64,000 bases of DNA from G020348385 sp964410125 (lineage in GTDB: Bacteria > Acidobacteriota > Aminicenantia > Aminicenantales > Aminicenantaceae), in the NCBI GenBank assembly GCA_964410125.1, contig CAYPGQ010000011.1:1-64000 (forward strand). Reading direction: 5' to 3'. Shown here piece after piece: positions 26,752-33,873 of the stretch. Below the pieces are notes generated by a model. It saw nothing but the letters and a program-made list of their open reading frames with translations, was not told the origin of the DNA and did no database searches. Every line of letters starts with the position of its first letter. Within the stretch, counting starts at the first letter, position 1. The position numbers and the translations under genes were made by a program.

Positions 26752-26979
26752 ATGTCTAAAACAACATTAGCCGTTAAGGTTGATTACAAAATCGCAAATA
26801 AGGTAAAAACATTCTGTAGGGAACGGGGAATCAAGTATGGCTTTTTTGTAGAAAAAGCCCTTGAAGAACGTATCGAGAGAGAGGAGCTGAAAGAAGATTT
26901 ACTGGATTTGAAGACTTTAAGTTCTTTGGAAAAAGAAGCCATTTCTATCGAAGATTATCTCAAAAAAAGGCGTGTATAA
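26752..26979 (+). CDS. antitoxin of a RelE/ParE-type pair
   Basis: 75 residues. The N-terminus MSKTTLAVKVDYKIANKVK resembles a ribbon-helix-helix strand and helix, followed by an acidic helical tail (REELKEDLLDLKTLSSLEKEA) suited to wrap the toxin. It overlaps the next gene by 8 nt. Identification rests on size, layout and the recognisable partner. Confidence 0.7.
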   Translation: MSKTTLAVKVDYKIANKVKTFCRERGIKYGFFVEKALEERIEREELKEDLLDLKTLSSLEKEAISIEDYLKKRRV

Positions 26980-27220
26980 AATACTCCTGCTTCCCCCGGT
27001 TCAAAAAGACCTGGATGAATTTAGAGGAAAATCATTCGATATTCTAGTAAGGAAGATCAATTCCCTTAAAGAAAATCCCAGGCCTCATGGATGTCTTAAA
27101 CTCACAGCAGAACAAGGATATCGTATCCGGTCAGGAAACTATCGGATAATCTATAGAATTGATGACAAAAAAAAGGAAGTCTTCGTTTACCGGATTAAGC
27201 ACAGAAAAGAAGCTTATTGA
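26972..27220 (+). CDS. RelE/ParE superfamily toxin
   Basis: 82 residues from a GTG start with AAAAAGG just upstream. The pattern is that of the RelE/ParE fold: an initial strand YKILLLPPVQKDLDEF, two helices, then KLTAEQGYRIRSGNYRIIYRIDD and a final strand VFVYRIKHRKEAY. The GYRIRSGNYRIIY and HRKEAY elements are hallmarks of RelE-like mRNA interferases. It is an accessory insertion between P8 and the P9 unit. Confidence 0.85.
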   Translation: MYKILLLPPVQKDLDEFRGKSFDILVRKINSLKENPRPHGCLKLTAEQGYRIRSGNYRIIYRIDDKKKEVFVYRIKHRKEAY

Positions 27221-27369
27221 AGCAGCAGCTTACATAACTTTTTCCACGACCAACTGTTTGAATCCCGTCTCTGTCTCGCGGATGTAGTAAAAACGGCTTT
27301 TACGAGCCATAAAGATTTTCCTGATAATTCTCATTCTTCGACATCAAATACATCTATCTGTTCTCTTCC

Positions 27370-27579
27370 ATAAGGTTTTTACTTCTAACCATTGGCTGGC
27401 CCATTGCCTATTTTCTCATGAACAAATGGCTGCAGAACTATGCCTACAGGATTGATTTGAGTGTATGGATTTTCATTCTCTCCGGGCTGGCAGCTTTCTG
27501 TATCGCGCTTATTACTGTCAGCTACCAGTCTATCAAAGCCGCCTCGGCCAATCCAGTCGATTCGCTACGGTATGAGTGA
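27370..27579 (+). pseudogene. C-terminal fragment of an array permease
   Basis: About 69 codons in frame to TGA, encoding the last two transmembrane segments (WPIAYFLMNKWLQNYAYR...) and the family tail NPVDSLRYE, with no 5' part. It is the end of a thirteenth permease whose body was deleted, perhaps when the adjacent toxin-antitoxin pair arrived. The 150 bp upstream (27221-27369) have no supported gene; a 34-codon minus-strand reading frame at 27230-27334 is noted but unsupported. Confidence 0.85.
27418..27543 (+). repeat. 126-bp exact direct repeat (partner 30489-30614)
   Basis: The two stretches are identical base for base, although sequence before 27418 and before 30489 differs (WPIAYFL versus VAIPVGWLS) and bases after 27543/30614 differ again. 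Perfect identity bounded by divergence points to recent gene conversion. The repeats flank the whole P9 unit at 3,071 bp spacing, so recombination between them would delete or amplify it. Confidence 0.85.
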
Positions 27580-27627
27580 GATCTAATACCGGAGGATTTT
27601 GAGTCCGGCCCACAAATTTTTTATGGA

Positions 27628-27664
27628 AACCTTTTTGATCGAAATGACGTATATACTATATAAT
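27628..27664 (+). promoter_or_regulatory. promoter and putative operator of the P9 unit
   Basis: AACCTTTTT at 27628 and GTATA at 27649 (21 nt). TTGATC (27635-27640), 18-bp spacer and TATAAT (27659-27664) form a good sigma-70-type promoter. ATATA-C-TATAT (27651-27661) is an odd-centred palindrome overlapping the -10, as in the sister unit at 13301. Confidence 0.6.
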
Positions 27665-27703
27665 ATGTTTAAATAATGTTAGACAAATATATGGAGTTGC
27701 ATC

Positions 27704-28045
27704 ATGGGCATGCTTTCGCGAACCGATGAGATGATACTGCTGGCGGTCTTGCGGCTCGAGGATAACGCATACGGAGTCACCATCGCCGATATGCTAACCC
27801 AGACTTCCGAAAAGAAATGGGTGTTAGGCGCGGTCTATGTGCCCCTCGAGCGTTTGGAGAAGAAAGGATATCTTTGTAGCTACCTTGGAAAATCCACAAA
27901 AATGCGCGGCGGCCGGAGCAAAAGACTGTACAAACTCACCAAAAACGGCCTCGATGTTTTGATAAAAACAAAAACCCAGGAACAATCGATCTGGGCGAAC
28001 GTTACCATCTCCAGTCTGGAAAAAGGCTATGACACAAAAAATTAA
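27704..28045 (+). CDS. PadR-family transcriptional regulator paired with P9
   Basis: 113 residues, sister of the PadR at 13352-13693: same WVLGAVYVPLERLEKKGYL recognition region; the wing begins MRGGRSKRLYKLT. GGAG precedes the ATG. It overlaps the P9 start by 17 nt in the same configuration as its sister. Confidence 0.92.
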   Translation: MGMLSRTDEMILLAVLRLEDNAYGVTIADMLTQTSEKKWVLGAVYVPLERLEKKGYLCSYLGKSTKMRGGRSKRLYKLTKNGLDVLIKTKTQEQSIWANVTISSLEKGYDTKN

Positions 28046-30650
28046 AGAGCCCCCCCCTTCCTGGCTCTGCAAATGGCTGATCAAGAGGATTTTCAAAGAT
28101 GAAGGAGAAACAAAACTCGGTGATTTTATGGAAATATACAGCACCATTGATGAAGAGAAGGGGCCGCTTCAAGCCAGGCTTCAGTTCTGGGGATATCTGA
28201 TTCGGTCAATACCCGAGTATTTCAAAGATACTTTATGCATAGGAGGAACCATGCTTAAAAACTATATCAAAATCGCTTTAAGAAACATCAAAAGGAACAA
28301 AGGGTATTCCTTTATCAATATCGCCGGACTTGCTGTGGGAATGGCATGCTGCCTGTTTATTCTTTTTTATGTTCTCTATGAATTCAGTTATGATACTTTC
28401 CATGAAGATGCGGACAGAATATACCGGGTTGCCATGGAATTCCGTGCAAAAGACCAGCCTGTGAAATATGGAGCTGTCACTCCTCCACCCGTTGCCCCTG
28501 CAATCCTCGAAAATTTTGCCGAAGTTGAGTATGCCGTACGTATTACCCAGGGTAGTGGTATTGTGAAACATGGGGAAAAACAGTTTTTTGAAGACAGAAT
28601 CTATTATGCAGACCAGTCGTTCTTTAACATTTTTACGTTTCCGCTTATTAAAGGTGATTCTGGAACGGTATTAAAAGAGCCCTACACAGCTGTTCTTACG
28701 GATAGTACTGCAGAAAAATATTTCGGCAGTGAAGATCCAGTGGGCAAAACAATATCGATTAATTACGAAAGGGATTACAAAATTACAGGCGTTATAGAAG
28801 ACGTCCCGCCAAATTCTCATTTCAATTTTGATCTTTTGTTTTCTTTTGTTCCTATAGAAGAATCTTTCCAGAATGCTTCTATCGGTAAATTGTGGTTCAG
28901 TCATAGCTATTACACCTATATCAAAACCATAAGTGAGAATCTATCACCCGCTTTTATTGAAGGGATGTATAATTTATCGGCTAATATTATCGGAGATTTT
29001 GAAAAAAAGGTCGGATTTGAGCAGCGGTTTTTTCTTCAGCCGTTAAAGGACATCTATTTGACGTCGAATCTCGGTTTTGAACCGGGCAGCACCGGAAAAA
29101 AAGTCTATCTTTATTATTTTATTGCAATTGCAGTTTTTGTTTTAATCATTGCCAGTATTAATTTTGTCAATCTGTCCACTGCCCGCTCTACCGGAAGGGC
29201 GCTTGAGGTTGGAATAAGAAAAGTGGTAGGAGCTGAGAAAAAGCAATTGATTAATCAATTCCTAGGTGAAGCTTTCTTTACTACGATTATTTCAGCGGGG
29301 ATTGCCATGCTGACAATTCTTTTTTGCCTCCCGTATTTCAAGAATCTTACAGGGAAGGATATAGGAATTCATTTTATCAATACAGGCATCATTTTATGTA
29401 TAATTCTTATTCCCCTTGCAGTCGGACTACTTGCCGGTAGTTATCCTGCTTTTTTTCTTTCTGCATTTCACCCGATTGATACGTTAAAAGGAGCTTTCGG
29501 ACATACGAAAAAGGGGAGAACACTGCGCAAAGGTCTGGTTATATTTCAGTTTGCTGTTTCAATTCTCCTCATTATAAGTACGATAATTGTTTCTCAACAA
29601 TTGAGTTTCATGAGAAACCGGGATCTCGGATTTGATAAAGAACAGATTGTCGTTCTTTCGTTGCGGGGTTCCGGGGAGGCCCGTCAAAAATATAACGTTC
29701 TTAAAAATGAATTCATTAAACATTCCACAATAGTATCCGCATCTGCCTCTTACACCGTTCCGGGAAGAAATCCCAGCAGCAACGCAATGCTTCCCGAAGG
29801 ATTCACAGGTGATCAGTGGCAGACTTTTTTGATAAACTGGGCAGATTATGATTATCTTGAAACGTATAAGATTAAGCTGGCTGTGGGGAGGGATTTTTCA
29901 CGCGATTTTGAAAGCGATAAAAATGGTGCCTTCATTTTGAACGAAGCGGCGGTAAAATCTCTCGGGTGGAATTCTCCTGAAGATGCGATTGGAAAAACTT
30001 GGAATCTCGGCAACCGCAGGAAAGGAAAAGTAATCGGTGTGACAAAAGACTACCATTTCAACTCACTGCATCATGAGATATCACCCCTCGTCATTCATCT
30101 TGATCCCAATAATTTTGTTTACCTGTCCCTGAGGTTTACAACCGCTTCCGTTTCGGAGACATTATCTTTTGTTGAGGAAACATGGCAAGAGCTTGTACCG
30201 GACGAACCGTTCAGTTACTTCTTTCTTAATGAGGATTTCGCCAGGCAGTACAGCGCTGATGAACAAGTGCAGGCTATTGTCACTCTGTTCACGATTATAG
30301 GAATGGTAATCGCATGCCTTGGACTTTTCGGACTTGTTTCTTTTTCCGTAGAGCAGCGAAAAAAAGAGATTGGGATTCGCAAAGTACTGGGATCAGCGAA
30401 TCACAAAATTGTCTCCCTGCTCGCCAAAGACTTTTTAATATTAGTGCTTATCGCGAATGTCGTGGCAATTCCGGTCGGTTGGTTATCAATGAACAAATGG
30501 CTGCAGAACTATGCCTACAGGATTGATTTGAGTGTATGGATTTTCATTCTCTCCGGGCTGGCAGCTTTCTGTATCGCGCTTATTACTGTCAGCTACCAGT
30601 CTATCAAAGCCGCCACAGCCAATCCGGTCGATTCGCTGCGGTATGAGTGA
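28029..30650 (+). CDS. FtsX/MacB-family orphan permease with prefix domain (P9)
   Basis: 873 residues. The prefix matches P5. Internal ATG at 28251 (residue 75) follows AGGAGGAACC, an excellent ribosome site. FtsX motifs LEVGIRKVVGAEKKQLI and KEIGIRKVLGSANHKI (the usual GAS is GSA). The second periplasmic domain has DYHFNSLHHEISPL in place of DFHF. The last 42 codons before the tail are part of the 126-bp exact repeat shared with the fragment at 27418-27543. Ends NPVDSLRYE. Confidence 0.9.
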   Translation: MTQKIKEPPPSWLCKWLIKRIFKDEGETKLGDFMEIYSTIDEEKGPLQARLQFWGYLIRSIPEYFKDTLCIGGTMLKNYIKIALRNIKRNKGYSFINIAGLAVGMACCLFILFYVLYEFSYDTFHEDADRIYRVAMEFRAKDQPVKYGAVTPPPVAPAILENFAEVEYAVRITQGSGIVKHGEKQFFEDRIYYADQSFFNIFTFPLIKGDSGTVLKEPYTAVLTDSTAEKYFGSEDPVGKTISINYERDYKITGVIEDVPPNSHFNFDLLFSFVPIEESFQNASIGKLWFSHSYYTYIKTISENLSPAFIEGMYNLSANIIGDFEKKVGFEQRFFLQPLKDIYLTSNLGFEPGSTGKKVYLYYFIAIAVFVLIIASINFVNLSTARSTGRALEVGIRKVVGAEKKQLINQFLGEAFFTTIISAGIAMLTILFCLPYFKNLTGKDIGIHFINTGIILCIILIPLAVGLLAGSYPAFFLSAFHPIDTLKGAFGHTKKGRTLRKGLVIFQFAVSILLIISTIIVSQQLSFMRNRDLGFDKEQIVVLSLRGSGEARQKYNVLKNEFIKHSTIVSASASYTVPGRNPSSNAMLPEGFTGDQWQTFLINWADYDYLETYKIKLAVGRDFSRDFESDKNGAFILNEAAVKSLGWNSPEDAIGKTWNLGNRRKGKVIGVTKDYHFNSLHHEISPLVIHLDPNNFVYLSLRFTTASVSETLSFVEETWQELVPDEPFSYFFLNEDFARQYSADEQVQAIVTLFTIIGMVIACLGLFGLVSFSVEQRKKEIGIRKVLGSANHKIVSLLAKDFLILVLIANVVAIPVGWLSMNKWLQNYAYRIDLSVWIFILSGLAAFCIALITVSYQSIKAATANPVDSLRYE

Positions 30651-30702
30651 ATAGAGGGTCTTAAATCTCATAATTTTCATCTATCAGCTAAAATATTATT
30701 GC

Positions 30703-30752
30703 AACCTTTTTCAGAAAGCCGCGTATATATTAATATCCATGGTGGATATTAA
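30703..30752 (+). promoter_or_regulatory. promoter element with 23-bp inverted repeat, P10 unit
   Basis: AACCTTTTT at 30703 and GTATA at 30723 (20 nt). TTAATATCCA-TGG-TGGATATTAA (30730-30752) is a perfect 10-bp inverted repeat immediately downstream. The operator is intact although the PadR gene after it has lost its DNA-binding domain, so another PadR or a different factor must read it, or it is a relic. Confidence 0.55.
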
Positions 30753-30764
30753 TCGGATAAAATC

Positions 30765-30893
30765 ATGCCAAAACTCATGACACGCAATGAAGAGATCCAT
30801 TCGGATGGCAAGCGGGAACCGCAGAAGCTCAAAAGAGTCCACGAAAAGGTTTGGGCAAGCATTCCGGAGATTTCTTTGGAGAACAGGAAGTGA
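30765..30893 (+). pseudogene. PadR relic with the DNA-binding core deleted
   Basis: A 42-codon frame begins MPKLMTRNEEI, equivalent to the PadR N-terminus, and ends KRVHEKVWASIPEISLENRK, equivalent to the PadR C-terminal helix (compare LWDGIPEIAFDVKK). The roughly 65 residues of the winged helix are missing, yet the frame and the GTGA overlap with P10 are kept. It may survive because it maintains translation into P10. Confidence 0.75.
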
Positions 30894-33445
30894 GAAAGGA
30901 TTATTATCGCGAGAGGTTAGGCGATCTGGAGGAGGCCTACAGAGATCTGGTAGAAGAGACTGGCCTGCTTCAGGCAAGAGTCTGGCTCTGCTCCGAAATC
31001 ATTAAATTATGCTTTGGAGTCTTCCGGATGAGCTTTGTTTGGAGGTTTGTCATGCTTAAAAATTATTTAAAAATTACTTTTAGAAACATTAAAAGATACA
31101 AAACATTTTCCCTAATAAACATCACTGGCTTGGTTATCGGAATAACCTGCTTTATTCTCATAATGCTCTATGTTGAATACGAAGAGAGTTATGATGCTTT
31201 TCATGAACATTCGGATCGCATTTTTAGAGTGGCATATCAAAAACCGGGTGAAATGTATATGGGAAAGGATGCTGGCGCCAGGTCCGTTGCTGCTTTGGCC
31301 CCCACATTGATGGAAGAATATCCGGAAGTCCAATTCGCCACCAGATTCAAACCTATCGATCGGCTTTTGCTGTCGAGGGAAGAAGAAAGCTTTTATGAAA
31401 CAGGACTTTTTGCAGATGAATATTTCTTCGATGTCTTCAGTTTTCAATTAATCAGAGGCGATAAAAAGGGAATTCTGGAGAAACCTGAGTCAATTGTCGT
31501 CAGTACTCGATTGGCTGAGAAGTTTTTTGGAGATGAGGATCCTATCGGGAGAATTCTGCATTGTTCTCTTGGCCGTTTGGAGATCGCCGGCATCGTGGAA
31601 AATGTGCCTGAAAACTCCCACATTCAATTCGACTGGCTTATTCCTTTCATCAGCCAGTATTCGGCAGAGGAAAGAGCAAGTCAATTCCAATGGTGGGGGA
31701 ATCATAATCATTACAGCTATTGTCTTCTCCAAGACAAATCAACAAAGATTGACCTCGAAAATAAACTCGCTGCCTATATGAATAAGAAATTTAAGGATTT
31801 TGGTTGGGATGATATGAGTAGGCAGATTTATTTTTTGCAGCCTTTGGAAAGCATCCATTTGCGTTCCCATCTCAACGGTGAATTTTCTGCCAACAACTCC
31901 ATTATACTGATTCGCCTGTTTTTTTCCATCGCAGCCTTCATCCTGCTTATCGCCTGTATCAACACCATGAACCTCTCCTCCGCTCGCGCTACCAAACGGA
32001 TGAAGGAGATCGGCATCCGCAAAGTGGTTGGAGGGCAGCAGCACCAGCTGTTCTTGCAGATCATCGGGGAATCCATTTTCCTCTCTGCATTATCCCTCTT
32101 TGCTGCAATGGGACTTGTCTATGTTTTGCTTCCTGGACTCAATCGATTCGTCGAGCGAAACATCCCGCTCAATTCGGTTATCGAATGGCCCTTTATTCTA
32201 GGGCTGCTTGCCGTTATGTTTGTGAGTGGAATTCTTTCCGGAATCTATCCTGCAGGATTGCTTTCGTCTTTAAAACCTGTGAGCGCACTTAAGGGAAAAA
32301 CGGATCTGACAGCCAAAGGAGGTTCTCTCAGAAATATGCTGGTCGTGTTTCAATTTGGCATGACCATCATTCTCATGGTTGCTTCTTTTGTGATCTTCCT
32401 CCAAATAAGATATGTCAAAGAAAAATCCCTGGGGTATAATCGTGAACACGTTGTAGTCATAAGGATGACGGACCCGGGCATCCGAAAGGATTATTCCACA
32501 TTCAGAAATTTGATAATTCAGAATACGAATGTTCAAGGCATCACCACTTCGAACTCCCTGCCCACACACATAATCAGTTCAACATCGGGAAAGTGCGAGA
32601 CAGAAGATGGCGATATTGAAGAACTATCTTCTCTAAGCTGGACGGGTGCGGATTTTGAATTTTTCAACGTCTTTCAAATGGAGATTGTAAAGGGCAGAGC
32701 CTTTTCCAGGGAGTTCGGCACCGATGAGAACGAAGCCGTCATCGTCAATGAGACATTTGTCCGGAAAGCCAACTGGACCGACTCAATCGGAAAAAAATTC
32801 CAATTCTGGGGGAAAAGAGAAAGAGTGGTTATCGGCGTGGTCAAGGACTTTCATTTTCAATCCCTACATCAGGAGATGAAACCTTTATTCATATTGTGTC
32901 AACCCGACAATCATTATTTTTATGCCCGCGTCAGATCTGAAAACATTCCAGCCACATTGGAATATTTTCGTGAGACATATGAACGTTTCAAGATCAGATA
33001 TCCATTCGAATATTTTTTTCTGGATGACAACTTCAATCGGATGTATGCCTCAGAACAAAAACTGGGACAGATCCTGATTTCTTTCTCTGGTCTGGCGATT
33101 TTTGTTGCGTGTCTGGGGATATTCGGACTTGCATCCTATACAGCCGAAAGACGCACCAAAGAGATCGGTATTCGCAAGGTTCTGGGCGCATCGGTTCCCA
33201 GTATTCTGAGCCTGCTTTCTAAAGGATTCCTCAAATGGGTTATGATCGCTAATATCATGAGTTGGCCGATCTCCTATTATTTCATGAACAAATGGCTGCA
33301 GAACTATGCCCACCGGATCAATATGAGTATTTGGATTTTCATCTTCTCTGGTTTCGTGGCTTTGGTAATTGCCCTACTGGTCGTCAGCTACCAGTCTATC
33401 AAGGCTGCATTTGCCAATCCGGTCGATTCGCTGCGGTATGAGTGA
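30890..33445 (+). CDS. FtsX/MacB-family orphan permease with truncated prefix (P10)
   Basis: 851 residues from the GTG at 30890, which overlaps the relic's stop as GTGA just as in other units; the frame extends upstream to a TTG at 30851. The prefix lacks its first ~20 residues (no PPxLAxWIL helix), so the internal ATG at 31052 (GGAGG at 31041-31045) falls at residue 55. FtsX motifs KEIGIRKVVGGQQHQLF and KEIGIRKVLGASVPSI. DFHFQSLHQEMKPL in the second periplasmic domain. Ends NPVDSLRYE. Body type close to P12. Confidence 0.88.
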   Translation: MRKDYYRERLGDLEEAYRDLVEETGLLQARVWLCSEIIKLCFGVFRMSFVWRFVMLKNYLKITFRNIKRYKTFSLINITGLVIGITCFILIMLYVEYEESYDAFHEHSDRIFRVAYQKPGEMYMGKDAGARSVAALAPTLMEEYPEVQFATRFKPIDRLLLSREEESFYETGLFADEYFFDVFSFQLIRGDKKGILEKPESIVVSTRLAEKFFGDEDPIGRILHCSLGRLEIAGIVENVPENSHIQFDWLIPFISQYSAEERASQFQWWGNHNHYSYCLLQDKSTKIDLENKLAAYMNKKFKDFGWDDMSRQIYFLQPLESIHLRSHLNGEFSANNSIILIRLFFSIAAFILLIACINTMNLSSARATKRMKEIGIRKVVGGQQHQLFLQIIGESIFLSALSLFAAMGLVYVLLPGLNRFVERNIPLNSVIEWPFILGLLAVMFVSGILSGIYPAGLLSSLKPVSALKGKTDLTAKGGSLRNMLVVFQFGMTIILMVASFVIFLQIRYVKEKSLGYNREHVVVIRMTDPGIRKDYSTFRNLIIQNTNVQGITTSNSLPTHIISSTSGKCETEDGDIEELSSLSWTGADFEFFNVFQMEIVKGRAFSREFGTDENEAVIVNETFVRKANWTDSIGKKFQFWGKRERVVIGVVKDFHFQSLHQEMKPLFILCQPDNHYFYARVRSENIPATLEYFRETYERFKIRYPFEYFFLDDNFNRMYASEQKLGQILISFSGLAIFVACLGIFGLASYTAERRTKEIGIRKVLGASVPSILSLLSKGFLKWVMIANIMSWPISYYFMNKWLQNYAHRINMSIWIFIFSGFVALVIALLVVSYQSIKAAFANPVDSLRYE

Positions 33446-33461
33446 GATCTAAATTTTTGTC

Positions 33462-33523
33462 ATCCTTTTTTACTTAAATTGCGTCTAATATTATCAAACA
33501 GTACGAATAATTCGTATTGTTTG
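33462..33523 (+). promoter_or_regulatory. promoter element with long near-perfect palindrome, P11 unit
   Basis: ATCCTTTTTT at 33462 and GTCTA at 33483 (21 nt). A 29-bp palindrome at 33495-33523 has 14-bp arms (CAAACAGTACGAAT against ATTCGTATTGTTTG) with one mismatch and one central base. It is the strongest operator-like sequence in the array and ends 25 bp before the PadR start. Confidence 0.65.
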
Positions 33524-33548
33524 AGACAAAGATTCAAGGAGATCTAGA

Positions 33549-33866
33549 TTGAAAAATTTATCGGTCAATGAGCAGATCTTTTTGATTGCGATATGGTGGC
33601 TCAAAGACGAGGCCTATGGTGTCAGGATACGGGATAAGATAAAAGAAATGACCGGAAGAACATTCACGTTCGGCACTCTGTACAACACCCTGGATAATCT
33701 GGCAAAGAAAGGCTATGTGACGTCCCGGGCCGTGCAAATCCTCAATCAAACCGGAGGAAACAAGAGGGTTTACTACACCATCACCAAAGCGGGTCTTGAA
33801 GCTTTGCGCGAGGCCCGAGAACTCCAAGAAGCCATTTGGAAAGGTCTCAGAAAGCAAGCTTTCTGA
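33549..33866 (+). CDS. PadR-family transcriptional regulator paired with P11
   Basis: 105 residues from a TTG start, supported by AAGGAG eight bases upstream and by alignment with paralogues (KNLSVNEQIFLIAIWWLKD). Recognition region FTFGTLYNTLDNLAKKGYV; the wing is TGGNKRVYYTIT instead of RGGRSK, consistent with its distinct operator. Seven bases separate its stop from P11. Confidence 0.9.
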   Translation: MKNLSVNEQIFLIAIWWLKDEAYGVRIRDKIKEMTGRTFTFGTLYNTLDNLAKKGYVTSRAVQILNQTGGNKRVYYTITKAGLEALREARELQEAIWKGLRKQAF

Positions 33867-33873
33867 GAAAAAA

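Noticed and set aside
27230..27334. 34-codon minus-strand frame (contains MARKSRFYYIRETETGFKQL)
   Set aside because: The composition is protein-like but it is too short, without a clear ribosome site or family, in a gap already holding a pseudogene fragment.
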